Assembly (NCBI GenBank): GCA_965233625.1
Contig: OZ247499.1
Span: 1 to 64,000, forward strand
DNA: 64,000 nucleotides
From: G965233625 sp965233625
GTDB lineage: Bacteria > Planctomycetota > Planctomycetia > Pirellulales > Pirellulaceae
Direction of reading: 5' to 3'
The notes beneath the pieces are model-generated. The model saw only the letters and a list, made by a program, of their open reading frames with translations, was not told the origin of the DNA and did not search any database. Of this stretch, positions 1-10,100 are shown one piece after another. The position numbers and the translations under genes were made by a program. Position 1 is the first letter of the stretch, and each line of letters starts with the position of its first letter.

Positions 1-715
1 CATGCCGCACAGCATGCCGCATGTGCCGCTGTTCCGTTCGCCTGCCTTTGCCGGGAAAAGCCGTCGCGGGTTGTTCGGCGACGTCATCGAAGAAATTGAC
101 TGGTCCGTCGGGCAGGTGCTGGAAACACTCCGGAAAGAAGACCTGGCTTCCAACACGCTTGTCTTCTTTACCAGCGACAACGGCCCCTGGCTTACCTTCG
201 GGCCGCAAGGCGGTTCGGCAGGGTTATTACGTGGCGGTAAGGGAAGCACCTGGGAAGGCGGTATGCGCGAGCCGACACTCGCCTGGCAACCTGGCAGCAT
301 TGCGGCCGGAAGTGTGAAAGCCGATGTCGCCAGCACGATGGACATCTACGCTACGATCCACAAACTGGCTGGTCTCGAACTGCCCGGCGACCGTACACTG
401 GATTCGCACGACCTGACGCCTGTGCTTTATGGCAAAGGAAAAAGCACCCGCGACGCGCTGTTCTACTATCGCGGCTACAAGCTGATGGCAGCGCGAGTTG
501 GACCCTGGAAAGCGCACTTCGAAAGTCAGGCTGGTTATGGACAGCGGACGCCCGATGTGCACGAAACGCCGCTGCTGTTCAATCTGGATCAGGACCCTTC
601 GGAGAAGTACAACGTCGCCAGCCAGCACCCTGACGTCATTGAGCGCATCCGCAAGCGTGTAAAGCAGCATCAGATGAACTTTGAAGCCGCCCCGTCGCAG
701 CTTGAAATACGATAG
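1..715 (+). CDS. Sulfatase, C-terminal part (5' end outside window)
   Basis: The reading frame is open from the window edge and ends at TAG 713-715. The protein is the C-terminal half of a type I sulfatase (alkaline phosphatase superfamily), which hydrolyses sulfate esters. The segment MPHVPLF near the start, the FTSDNGPW block around residue 57 that carries metal-binding Asp and Asn, and the following GGKGSTWEGGMREP stretch are the usual arylsulfatase pattern. The catalytic Cys/Ser-x-Pro-x-Arg motif must lie upstream of the window. Members are normally exported, and planctomycetes carry many for degrading sulfated polysaccharides. The true start is not visible, so the ATG at base 2 should not be taken as the start. 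Confidence 0.9.
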   Translation, partial: MPHSMPHVPLFRSPAFAGKSRRGLFGDVIEEIDWSVGQVLETLRKEDLASNTLVFFTSDNGPWLTFGPQGGSAGLLRGGKGSTWEGGMREPTLAWQPGSIAAGSVKADVASTMDIYATIHKLAGLELPGDRTLDSHDLTPVLYGKGKSTRDALFYYRGYKLMAARVGPWKAHFESQAGYGQRTPDVHETPLLFNLDQDPSEKYNVASQHPDVIERIRKRVKQHQMNFEAAPSQLEIR

Positions 716-748
716 GCGACTTTCATTTGCCTGGCGATTCAGCGGCGG

Positions 749-1744
749 TTACAGCCAGAAGTAGCCGCCGTCGCGGGCGAAGCCGTAGTCGAAAGCGTCC
801 GCCGCTTTCCAGCCTTCAAGCTGCGAGAGCGTCTCTTCATAGTACTGATGCAGTGCATTGTCATCGCGTTTAGGATCATGGTGCGATATGCGAACGCGCT
901 GCGGACGCTGCTGACAGGCAAGGATCGCGGGCAGTGTCAGGCTCGGCGATCCATGCCCCCAGCCCGTGCGCGGATAGGCAAGGCCATCCGCTGCCTCTTC
1001 GCCTTTGTATTCGCAGTCGCGGTATTGCATGTCGGCGATCAGCAGACCGCATCCGTCGAAGAATTCCACAACATCGGATGCGGGCGATTCAGCTGGTTCG
1101 TAATCGGTGGCAATCACAATGTCGCGATCGCCGGGAAGCTCAAACCGTAGCCCGCAACATCCGCCGGGATGCGTCAGCGGTATGGTACGCACTCGCAGCT
1201 GGCCCATCGTCAGGCTTTCGCCTGGTTTGAAACTGACGTGTTCGTGTTTGGCGCCGGTGTCGAGTAATCTTTCTAACGTGACGGGCCAGTAGCATTCGCG
1301 GAAAGTTGTGCGGACCACTTCTTCCATGGCGGGGCCTGCCGCTCCACTCGCCGGATGTTGTAGATAGGGCGTTAAATCCGGGCTGTAAAACCGCAGCGTT
1401 ATATCCTGTGAAAACAGGAGACAGTTCGCACGCAGACCGGAGAGATGATCTTCGTGATAGTGCGTCTGAATGCAATGCACCACGGTGTGCTGTGCGCCTT
1501 CGTGCTTCAGCATGGCGTGAATGAAGGCGGCGATGGGCTCGACACCCAGGCCGTGATCGATAATCACAAAGGTGTCGCGATGCCGGAGGAAAAAGCTGGT
1601 CGTACGGCTGCCAAAATGACTACGGCAAAAGGATGCTTCGCGGACCTGCCCAGGGTGCTGCGGATCGAACACACTGCGAGCGCCGCTTGGCGCGGGAAAG
1701 CTACCAGCACAGCCGCCGAGTTTGAATAACGTGTCTGTCTTCAT
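749..1744 (-). CDS. Metallo-beta-lactamase-fold hydrolase
   Basis: This 331-residue protein starts at ATG 1744. It has the metallo-beta-lactamase metal motif HYHEDH at residues 95-100 (HxHxDH), preceded by a strand ending in IIDHG that resembles the family's first conserved Asp region. Later His/Asp residues (TDYEP near 212, SHHDP near the C terminus) could complete a two-metal site. The substrate cannot be told from sequence. The gene converges on the sulfatase and has no obvious operon partner. No strong ribosome-binding site precedes the ATG, but the N terminus fits the fold. No signal peptide is evident, so it is probably cytoplasmic. Confidence 0.8.
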   Translation of the reverse strand: MKTDTLFKLGGCAGSFPAPSGARSVFDPQHPGQVREASFCRSHFGSRTTSFFLRHRDTFVIIDHGLGVEPIAAFIHAMLKHEGAQHTVVHCIQTHYHEDHLSGLRANCLLFSQDITLRFYSPDLTPYLQHPASGAAGPAMEEVVRTTFRECYWPVTLERLLDTGAKHEHVSFKPGESLTMGQLRVRTIPLTHPGGCCGLRFELPGDRDIVIATDYEPAESPASDVVEFFDGCGLLIADMQYRDCEYKGEEAADGLAYPRTGWGHGSPSLTLPAILACQQRPQRVRISHHDPKRDDNALHQYYEETLSQLEGWKAADAFDYGFARDGGYFWL

Positions 1745-1953
1745 GGATCGCCGTTAGCGACTTCGCCGCTGAACAGCTAATCACTACGAGTACATTTTTC
1801 TTCGCACAATTGCGAAGCCCCCCAACGGCCTCCATCTTAGTCAAACGCTGCAAAACCGGGCAAGCATTTGATGTTCAGGTTTGAATTGCGGCGATTTATC
1901 TAAGGGGCTGAATTTGGCATAACCGCTTCAGTCGCTACAAAGTACCGCGACGT

Positions 1954-2823
1954 CTAAGAAGCTTCTGGCGCTGCTGTGGCGATGCCTTCATTAAGAAACT
2001 GTTCCAGCAGGCCGCTGTCGCCCGCAACGGCCAGTTCCAGGGCGCCCGATAGGGTTGCTGGCAAGAGCGATGACGGCGGTGGAACATCCGGCGCCAGTTC
2101 GGCGGTGTAGGTTACGGCCTGTGCCAGGTAGCCGGCGGCCGATGATGGTCCGTCTGCGTCTACCGCGGTTCGCACTTGTTGCATCGTCTGATCAGAGGGT
2201 TCCTCCGCCCATTGGATGGCGGCTTGTAACGCAGCGGAGTCACCGGCAAACGGCAGCAGGCAGCGCGCGGCCCATGCAACAGCGTCCTGGGAAGAAAGTC
2301 CGGCGGCCAGGAAGCGGATCGCGTTGAGTGTGTGTCCGTTGCTTCGCAAGGTTGTGACGAATTCCGCGGGTGTCATCCCGTCCTCGAGCAGCGCGATGGA
2401 ACTGGCGGGAAGATTCGCCTGTTCACAGATGTTCGCCGCGCTGCATTCCTGGACATTTTCGTAACCGCTGCTGACGGGCGCCGTGGGTTCCACCGCCTGT
2501 TCTTCGACGGCCCCTCTGGAATTTGCAGTTCCTTCGATGGTGATGCTGAAGGTGGAACTGCCCGCAATAATTCTATCGCCCGATGTTAAATCCGTCTGTG
2601 ACACAGGTACGTCATTCAGCTGCGCCGCTGCATTGTTGATGGTGGTTAGAGTGCAGCTGTTGTTGCTGGCGGAGATTTCGAAATGCTCTGGGGCCAGCGC
2701 CATATCGCCTGCAACACTAAAATCGGCGCGTGCCGTACTGCCGACCTTCACCCGCTGACCACTGCGCAGCGTGCAATTTTTGCCTGCGGATGGGCCGCTT
2801 TCGACCCGGAGGATAACCAGCAC
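1954..2823 (-). CDS. FHA-domain protein with a helical C-terminal domain
   Basis: An N-terminal FHA domain spans about residues 1-100 (beta strands from VILRVESGPSAGK onward, a core with GSTARADF, then PEHFEI in place of the usual SRxHxxI). FHA domains bind phosphothreonine. A second, mostly helical domain follows at about 135-225 and resembles what I remember as DUF6931; that assignment is uncertain. The open frame extends to 2907, but I chose GTG at 2823 because AAGGAG lies 6 bases before it and the FHA fold begins directly after. That gives 289 residues. The missing canonical Ser-x-x-His in the FHA loop may weaken phosphopeptide binding. It lies 200 bp downstream of the SGNH gene on the same strand. 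Confidence 0.75.
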   Translation of the reverse strand: MLVILRVESGPSAGKNCTLRSGQRVKVGSTARADFSVAGDMALAPEHFEISASNNSCTLTTINNAAAQLNDVPVSQTDLTSGDRIIAGSSTFSITIEGTANSRGAVEEQAVEPTAPVSSGYENVQECSAANICEQANLPASSIALLEDGMTPAEFVTTLRSNGHTLNAIRFLAAGLSSQDAVAWAARCLLPFAGDSAALQAAIQWAEEPSDQTMQQVRTAVDADGPSSAAGYLAQAVTYTAELAPDVPPPSSLLPATLSGALELAVAGDSGLLEQFLNEGIATAAPEAS

Positions 2824-3023
2824 TGCGCTCTCCTTAGCTCTGGCGGAGCGGTGAACGAAAGTTTCATACCACAACGGATTTTTAGCAGACCCGCAAACAT
2901 GCGGCAACTGCTGACGCCTGAACCATCATCTGTTCGCGAAGTGCCTGGAAACGCCGTTAATTGTCTGTATTTTCACAGCGGAAACTTATGCAGTTGTCAG
3001 TAGCTATGTGTGACAAAAACGTG

Positions 3024-3920
3024 TCATCCAGTAGCGGGAGGCATCGCAGGCGCGAGCAGCTGCCAGATAACAGCGGCCATCGTTCGATGCCCATCCTCTG
3101 AGAGATGAATGCTGTCCAGCGTTGCGTTGCTGCCCGTAAGGACGCCGAGGAAAACCCGTTTAGGAATGAGCTGGACGCCGTACGACCAGGCGACCTCGCG
3201 TTGTACCTGTCCGAAGCGATGATAAAACGGCAGCAGCGGTAGTTCGAACATGACGATCTGCCTGCCTGGCGCCAGCAGGCCGTTTAGAAGTGACGTTAGG
3301 CTTGCGCGATAGTCCGTCACCGTGGTTGATCCCAGCAGATCATTGCCGCCGATTTCCACCAGAACAACGTCGCCCGTCAGCGGCTGAGCGGTCGCGCGTT
3401 TGATCGCCCGTGCGGTGGTGTCGGCAACGTGGGAAAGGTCCTGCGTTTTCACTCGGTGTTCGTTGGTAAGCAGTGTGGGCCAGGTATGTTCGCGGCTGCC
3501 GCTGGTTCCGGCCGTGACGGAATCGCCGATGACGGTCACACGCCGCGAAGGCGCCGGGGCGAGCGAGGGCATGAAGTGATACGGCAGTTCCATGCCACAG
3601 CACAATAGCCAGGCTGCCGTCAGCAGGTACGGCGCCCAGGTCTGCCACTTTTTGACAAACAATGCGACGAACCAGACGCATGTTGCGATCATCGCCACGC
3701 CGTAGCACCACCACGGGATGGGTGTGGAAGAAAGTAGGATGCCGATCAGCCCGCACACAGCCGTAACGCCGGCAACACGCCGCAGCCAGTTGCGGCTGGA
3801 GCGCATCAGAAAGGCGGCCAGAATCACGGCTGCAACGCCCGTGAAAAACGCATGCCCGCTGGCGATGTGATAGACAAGATAATTTGTCACGAGCGTCTCT
3901 ACATCGCCATTGCGTGTCAA
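3024..3920 (-). CDS. Membrane-anchored SGNH/GDSL hydrolase
   Basis: This 298-residue protein has four hydrophobic segments (about 15-38, 48-65, 70-90 and 97-113) followed by an SGNH hydrolase domain. Block I is GDSVTAG with nucleophile Ser134, block III is GGND at 191-194, and block V is DSIHLSEDGH near the C terminus, giving the Ser-Asp-His triad. SGNH enzymes are esterases, lipases or acyl-hydrolases. The topology would probably place the catalytic domain on one face of the membrane. The start is TTG at 3920; GTG at 3890 is an alternative. The TTG is only 11 bases after the stop of the reverse transcriptase on the same strand, so co-transcription with the retron-like operon is likely. Whether it belongs functionally is inference. 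Confidence 0.8.
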   Translation of the reverse strand: MTRNGDVETLVTNYLVYHIASGHAFFTGVAAVILAAFLMRSSRNWLRRVAGVTAVCGLIGILLSSTPIPWWCYGVAMIATCVWFVALFVKKWQTWAPYLLTAAWLLCCGMELPYHFMPSLAPAPSRRVTVIGDSVTAGTSGSREHTWPTLLTNEHRVKTQDLSHVADTTARAIKRATAQPLTGDVVLVEIGGNDLLGSTTVTDYRASLTSLLNGLLAPGRQIVMFELPLLPFYHRFGQVQREVAWSYGVQLIPKRVFLGVLTGSNATLDSIHLSEDGHRTMAAVIWQLLAPAMPPATG

Positions 3921-3931
3921 TTGGCGTGGGG

Positions 3932-5233
3932 TTATTTGGCAATCTTTACGGTCGCGAAATCAGCGGCCAGTTTCTCCGCGAGCGGCCGGTCTGTCATGGC
4001 GATGTAGGCGATGTAACCTTCAATCGTCGCACGCGTCTCGCCCTCTTTCAGGGGCTTGCCCTTTTTCGCATTGTGAATTGCCGCGCGGATCTGCCTTCGC
4101 ATGCTGCGGGGTGCGCGCGGCGGTTCATTGCCGTTAATGACAAGCCCCGTCACCGACTGCCGTCCACCTTTGCGCGCCACGCGTGTTTTATCTGGATGAA
4201 CCCGGAAGCCTTCGTCGGAAACAATCTGGTGTACCTGCCCCAGCAGGCTGGACAGTTTTCCTTCCCCCTTCGCCATCAACGGCAGGCTGAAGGTCATGTC
4301 ATCTGCGTAGCGGGTATAACGCCAGCCAAGTTTCGCGGCCATGCCGCTGAGCCGGCGGTCCATTTTCAGGCAGATAACATTGGTGAGCGCCGGGCTGGTG
4401 GGCGCCCCCTGTGGCAGGCAGCGCGGTCCTAACGATACAAACACGGAGTTGCCGTTATCCTTCACCACCTGACGCGGCGCCTCGGTGCAGAGCAGCGCCA
4501 AAAGCGTGGCGATCTGTTCACGGTAACCAGCACGGCGGAAGATGCCGCGGACGCGTGGATAGGTGACGGTCGGGAAGAAGTCTTTAAGGTCCATCTTCAC
4601 GACCAGCCTGGCGCCGGTGTGAATGCTGGCGTTTGACAGAATCGAGCGGCCTGCCAGAAAACCATGAGCGGCGCCGTGGATCAGCAGTCGCTCGACGATG
4701 TTCAGCAGCACCCAACGCTGCGCGGCTTTCAATCGTGGCAACGGCGCCCAGATAGCCCGGGACGAGCCATCGCGCTTTGGAATGGTGAACCGGCGGTAGT
4801 TGATAGACGTTGCAGCATCACGGTGATACGTAAGCTGACGGAGCTGTGAAATCGTCAGTCCCAGCGCGTCCGCCAGCTGGCGTGGTTTGTCCAGCGGCGG
4901 CAGCTCGTTCTCTGCGGCGCGTTCTTCCGCGTTTTCCAGATCCCATTTGTCATAGTCAATGGCATCGTTCCAGAACACGCCTTCGCCCAGGAATACGATG
5001 TTCTGCGTTTTATAGGCCTGCCACGCATCCGCCCGCAGCTTCCGCCGTTCGGCAGCCTCTTCTTTTAACTGCTTCTTATAGCGCGCAAGTTCGCGTTGCG
5101 ACATGTTGTCCGCGGGTTGTCTGTCCACCAGAAAACCGCGTTCGCGCAACTGCGAGTCGACGTACGCGTCGATGCTTCCCGCGGCTTCGATGCCCCGGAA
5201 GATTGTCGCTAGGTCTGTTCGTTGTCTTGCCAT
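3932..5233 (-). CDS. Retron-type reverse transcriptase with N-terminal extension
   Basis: From the ATG at 5233 the protein has 433 residues; the frame extends eight codons upstream to a TTG at 5257. Counting from that TTG, visible motifs are IPKRDGSSRAIWAP (159-172), NASIH at 209-213 (the retron NAxxH signature), DLKDFF at 223-228, LPQGAPTSP at 281-289, the catalytic YADD at 317-320, and VTG at 369-371 (the second retron signature). Retron RTs reverse-transcribe part of a dedicated structured RNA into msDNA. No maturase or endonuclease domain is seen, which argues against a group II intron RT. About 125 residues precede the RT core: an acidic/basic, probably helical extension that is unusual, since retron RTs are usually near 300-350 residues. 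It is the fourth gene after the candidate ncRNA, 43 bases after the SWIM gene. Confidence 0.92.
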   Translation of the reverse strand: MARQRTDLATIFRGIEAAGSIDAYVDSQLRERGFLVDRQPADNMSQRELARYKKQLKEEAAERRKLRADAWQAYKTQNIVFLGEGVFWNDAIDYDKWDLENAEERAAENELPPLDKPRQLADALGLTISQLRQLTYHRDAATSINYRRFTIPKRDGSSRAIWAPLPRLKAAQRWVLLNIVERLLIHGAAHGFLAGRSILSNASIHTGARLVVKMDLKDFFPTVTYPRVRGIFRRAGYREQIATLLALLCTEAPRQVVKDNGNSVFVSLGPRCLPQGAPTSPALTNVICLKMDRRLSGMAAKLGWRYTRYADDMTFSLPLMAKGEGKLSSLLGQVHQIVSDEGFRVHPDKTRVARKGGRQSVTGLVINGNEPPRAPRSMRRQIRAAIHNAKKGKPLKEGETRATIEGYIAYIAMTDRPLAEKLAADFATVKIAK

Positions 5234-5276
5234 GTTGTTCTGCGTTTTCAGTGACAATCGTTACTGCGAGATGCGG

Positions 5277-7145
5277 TTAGGCGGAAGCATCGAGATAGCC
5301 GTCGTTTTCAAGTTTCTCAACGCGCTGGATATACTCATTCCTAGCTTCGTCCACCGATGCGAAGTGCAGCTGCTGAACACGTGGCGACGCCCCGGCTTTG
5401 CCCCACCGCACCTTCAACCGGCGCCGGTCAAGCGAAATCTGCACTACCTCTTCTACATCCTGCCTGCGTTTGCTGTAGGTCCGCGTCTCGACCATTACGG
5501 ACTTAAGCGCCGTGCCGCTTTCGCGGCGCTTCTTTTCACGCATGGCGTGGGTCAATCGCAACGCGATGAGGCAGGTGCACGGCCCGTGTTTGAGGCCCTG
5601 CTGGCGGAACAAGTTGCAGGTGCATTCCGCACGGCTGACAAATCCTTCGTCACTAAGCACCAGTTGCGGCCGGTATTCGCGTTTGTCTTCCTTCACCTCG
5701 GCTTTGCCCGTCAGCTCAAGCCCGGTTCCATGAATCCTGTTTTCCGATGTGATCGTTACGGCGTTCTTCCGCCCGACCAGGTCATGCGCCTGTCGCTCCC
5801 GCACACTGCGGAATTCCAGACGTTTGAAATCCAACGGCGTTTCCGTCAGCGGCCGCAGCCGGTAGCTGTCGCCGGCAAGGTCATACATGATCTGTCCGTG
5901 CTGACATCCGCTTTGCAGCGTGCCGGTCAGATCCGCGCCGTCCAGCTTGGTGGCTTTGCTTAACCCCTGGCGCCCGTCGGACCACTGGCCGGAAAGATGT
6001 TTCACAACCTTCTTAACGCCGCTGGCGTCGTGTTCCTGCCGTGGCATTAACAGATCAAAGCTGACCGCCTGTGACCAGTTGGAAGCGGTAAAGCCGGTTA
6101 ATCCCAGTGTCAGCGTCATCGGCCCGGCGCGGAAGATCCAGAAGCTGGGTAGACCACTACTCAGCAGATGCACATCTATTTCTTCTGCGAATGGCAGCAT
6201 CCGCCGCAACAGCATCAGACGCCGCCGGCCCCAGACGCGGATCACCTTCGCCTGCCGGCCGTTGTAAGTATCCGACGTAGATTCGAAGACAGTTTCCCAT
6301 GGTTCCAGCACGATGCGGGGCTTCTCGCCGGGAACCAGTTCGATGCGAAGCCCGCGCCGTTTTCCTTTCTGATCGCCATGCATCCGCAAGTAGCGCATCA
6401 CGTTGTACAGATCGATCGCGTTCAGCTTAAAAGCATCCATCGGCAGCAGCGTTGTGGACTGTACCTGCAGGATGCCGCGGATCCACGAATCAGGCACTTT
6501 GATGTGCTTTTCCAGCACATCGTCTTCACCGCTAGTGGCGACTTTGACGGCTTGCTGGCCAATAGTTATCCGGGTCTGCCGGTAGCTGCGGAACTTCTGA
6601 ATGCTTTCGTGCAGCGTTTTGCTGAAGTCGATATTGGTGGTGCCACAGACAGGGTCCGACTGCAGATCGAATGCGTCCAGATCTATCGAAAGATTCGCAT
6701 AGCTTCCTTCGTCTTTGCTGAACACTTCAAGGAACACGCGATCCGGGTGCACCGTGATAACGGGATCGAGAATCAGATAGGCCAGCGGATCGTTCCTCGA
6801 GAGCCAGTCGAAGTACGCCTGCTGCGCCTGCCACGCGTTTAAGTTGGCGGACTGAGCACGCATCCGCCGGAAGGCGTGATAGGCCGTGCGGTCTTTGGGC
6901 ACATAGCGGTAATCGCTGCCAACGATGCTGTACAGGGCGCCGAGCGCCTCTCGCAGGCGGAGCGGCTGACGGACAACACCATCCAGAAATACCGGGTCGC
7001 GTTGCAAGTTGCCAAACAACGCCAGTTGCGGGCCGCTTTGTGCGGCGACCATGCGGCTTTGCCCCGCGTAGCTGATGTCTACATCGGTGTGCTGCGGAGC
7101 TGCGTCGCCGTTACCATCGTTGCTGTTTTCGTTGTTATCAACCAT
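5277..7145 (-). CDS. SWIM zinc-finger and WGR-domain protein of the retron-like operon
   Basis: From ATG at 7145 the protein has 622 residues. The first 500 match no family I recognise. A SWIM-like zinc motif lies near 505-523 (ECTC, 12 residues later PCTC), so the usual CxCx(n)CxH is CxCx(n)CxC with the last His replaced by Cys. The last 65 residues are a WGR-like domain (VQISLDRRRLKVRWGKAG, then FASVDEARNEYIQ, ending in a GY motif). WGR domains occur in PARPs and contact DNA or regulate the catalytic domain; SWIM fingers bind DNA or protein. The open frame starts at GTG 7196, but the ATG at 7145 is 2 bases after the stop of the upstream gene, a tight junction that suggests coupling. No nuclease or NTPase motif is visible. 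Confidence 0.85.
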   Translation of the reverse strand: MVDNNENSNDGNGDAAPQHTDVDISYAGQSRMVAAQSGPQLALFGNLQRDPVFLDGVVRQPLRLREALGALYSIVGSDYRYVPKDRTAYHAFRRMRAQSANLNAWQAQQAYFDWLSRNDPLAYLILDPVITVHPDRVFLEVFSKDEGSYANLSIDLDAFDLQSDPVCGTTNIDFSKTLHESIQKFRSYRQTRITIGQQAVKVATSGEDDVLEKHIKVPDSWIRGILQVQSTTLLPMDAFKLNAIDLYNVMRYLRMHGDQKGKRRGLRIELVPGEKPRIVLEPWETVFESTSDTYNGRQAKVIRVWGRRRLMLLRRMLPFAEEIDVHLLSSGLPSFWIFRAGPMTLTLGLTGFTASNWSQAVSFDLLMPRQEHDASGVKKVVKHLSGQWSDGRQGLSKATKLDGADLTGTLQSGCQHGQIMYDLAGDSYRLRPLTETPLDFKRLEFRSVRERQAHDLVGRKNAVTITSENRIHGTGLELTGKAEVKEDKREYRPQLVLSDEGFVSRAECTCNLFRQQGLKHGPCTCLIALRLTHAMREKKRRESGTALKSVMVETRTYSKRRQDVEEVVQISLDRRRLKVRWGKAGASPRVQQLHFASVDEARNEYIQRVEKLENDGYLDASA

Positions 7146-7147
7146 GC

Positions 7148-10100
7148 TCAAACTGCCTTGGCCTGAGTTCGTTTCGACCGGCGTAGTCCACGCCACGCGG
7201 CCTTCTGAATGTCTTCGCCGTTCGCGTTATCCTGACCAATGCTCTCAAGCAGCTTATCGGCCTTTGCACTGGCAATACACGCTAAACCTTCAACGGCGCC
7301 CAGACGTGTTGCATCGCCGAGCGTTGTGTCCGAAGCTACCTCCGACAAGCGGTCTGCCTCTGTCGCTTGAACCAGCGCTGGCAGTACGATTGCCTGATAG
7401 TGGGCATGACTCGCATGGTCCGCCATCACCTGTTGCGTGTCTACTTCCTGCGCCGTTAAGCGTTTGAAGACCGGCCGGTCTGACAATAAAGCATCTGCGT
7501 GAAGGGCGGCCTGCCCGGCGTCTTCATGGCTGAGTACCCCAGCGACTGTTTTACGGATGGCGGCGTCGTTGTCTTCCAGAAGTTTCGTCAAACTGGTGAT
7601 TTCGGCCTTCGTCAGCTTGCCATCACTTAGCCCCATCGCCGCGGCGCGGCGCACCTTTGCAAACGCGGCGACATCTGTGTTCGTTTCCAGCAGCGTTACC
7701 AGCGGCTTCTTACTCACGCCAGTTCGGCCGACAGCCCACGACAGACGGCAGAGTGCACGGGTAATCTCTTCGTTTGCACCATCGTACCAGTCAGAATCGC
7801 GAAGCAGCTTGATGCGGCGCTCTTCCCATTTTTCTGACCAATCTGAAATCGCCTGACCGAGCTTCTTCCCGTGGGACTTCACGCCGGCGCGGCCCACGAT
7901 GGCGGCGGCCACTTCCACTACTTCGGCGTGTGTACTCTCGAGACCCTTGGCGGCTGCTTCCACCGGTAGCGGCTCGCGTTGCATCAAGGCGGTTGCAAGT
8001 TCTTCGCGGCAATTGGACTTCGGAAGGATTTCCAGAATGCGCTGCGGGTCGCCCTGTTCGCACACGCGCTGGAGACAGCGGAAGCGGTTGTTGATTTCCG
8101 AAGAGACGTAATAATCATCCGAAGCCACCGCCGCGTAGTCCGGCTCTAAAGACTCTTCGCCAAACAGACGTTTTGCGGCGGGAAGTGCAGCGTCGGCGTA
8201 GTATTCGATTTCGTCGAGCAGTAGCTGCCTGGATTCCGCCGTGTCGTTGTAACCGAGCTGTTCCAGTAGCACTTCTCTGTTGTTGTCGCCCATCCGCGTT
8301 TTCTCGCGGATCAGGTCCCAGCCTTTGGGCGTGTCCAGATGCCGCAGGCCGATGATGGCCCGCGCTGCGACTGACCCTTCCGAATTGGCCAGGCGAAGCA
8401 GAATCTCCGCGATCTCGTCGGCTCTGGAAGATGCGCCCAGATGACCGATCGCGGCGGCAGCACTGTCCTGCAACGCGTGGCCGTCTTCGTTGACAAGCTT
8501 CAGCAGCACCTCTAAGGCACGCTGATCGCCCAACTCGCCCAGTGCTTCGACGGCCCGCATCCGTAGCCGCAGGTCGGACATCAGTTCAACCGCAGAAAGC
8601 AGCACGGTGACGCCATCGTCGTGCCCACCACGGGCAAGCCCTTCGGCGGCCAGGAACTTCGTGGTGGTGTCGCGCGATTTCAGTGCTTCCCGCAAGGGAT
8701 CTGCGGGACCGCCGCGTTTACGCAGCCGCCATCCAATCGCTTCTACCGCGGCGTTGCGGAGAGAATCGTCGGCGTGCACGCAAAGCAGCGGCAGCACCGG
8801 GTCAACCGCGTCGCTCAGCGACCAGCGTGCAGCAGGCAGTGCTTCGGCAATCTGCCGGGGTAGGTTCAGATCGATACAACGCTCGATATATCGCGCCAGT
8901 ACTTCGTCGTGACGGGGATGCTGCTCCTCCATCCATGTGCGGTTGAGATGTTCGTCGTCAGAAGCATCAAACCACTGATCGTGCCCGCTGATCTGCTGCA
9001 GGCATCTGGCCACGGCGGTTTGCCAAGGCTTCTTTTCTAACAGCGGTAGCAACTGCTGGGCGACTTCGGGCTGACGGAAGGAGCCGATGGTCGAGAAGAT
9101 CATCGCCGGATCGAGCGACTTATCTTTGTCCTCTTGCAGCACCGTCAGCAATCCAGCCGGGCTACGTGGGTCGCCCAATGTCAGTAAGGCGTTGATGATG
9201 CGGAACTGAATGGACTTCGTTAATCCTTGAGGCAGCTGTTCGATAAGCATCTCAAACGCCCGCGTGTCTTTCTTCCTCGCCAGTGCGATGGCGGCGTCGC
9301 GTCGCACCGCCTGATAGCGGCTGTTGTAGGCATCGGCCAGCGCCTGTTTTGCCTGGTCGCTTTCTTCGTAGGCGCCTGACAGCCAGTTGACCGCCAGGGA
9401 ACGCGTCCGCGCGTGTGGAGATTCCAGGGCGACGATGGCTGCCGTGGTTGCATCGGACATCCGCATCAGCAGCGTGGCCGCCTCGGTGGCGAGCGCATCG
9501 TCGCGCGTGAGGACAACATCTTCAAGCACCTTCTGCCCTTTCTTCCCTGCCCCGGCTGAAAGTAGCTTGAACGCTTCAACCGCAAGGTCGGTATGACCAC
9601 ATTCAATCGCTGCCGCTGCACGTGTCGCCTCATCGCAGCCAACCTGGGGAAGCATCTCAAAGGCAAGTGAGCGGACCGGCTGATAGCTGTCACTGAGCGC
9701 CTGAATCAGCACGGGACGGACGGCGCCGGCTGCGGTTTCATCCTCAACGGCCATTGCAACCAGTTGCCTGATCGCCTCGCGGCGGACGGCGATGATGGTC
9801 TTGCCGAACGAGGGCGCCACACCCTGACCGCCTTGTTCACGCACCAGACCCACGTAAGTGCCAAAGGCAAGTTGAAGCAACTCCGCGGCGTTGCCGGGCG
9901 TGGTGTCTTCCAGCTTGGGTTGCGACTTCTTCGCTTGCTTCATTTCGCTGGCGTAGCGGATCTGGTAGATGTGCCAGGCGAAGTCCCATTCATCCTGCGT
10001 TTTTGCATCCAGGCATTCCAGCACGGTCATCATCTGCGCCTGGCAACGCGGCGCCGCGGAAACGACCAGCCCGGCAAGGCCCGTTACCTGTTCCTCGCTG

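Noticed and set aside
2824..2907. N-terminal extension of the FHA protein
   Set aside because: AAGGAG with a 6-base spacer before GTG 2823 and the FHA fold starting there favour the shorter form.
3932..5233. Group II intron or diversity-generating RT
   Set aside because: No maturase or endonuclease domain and no intron structure are visible; the NAxxH and VTG motifs indicate a retron RT.
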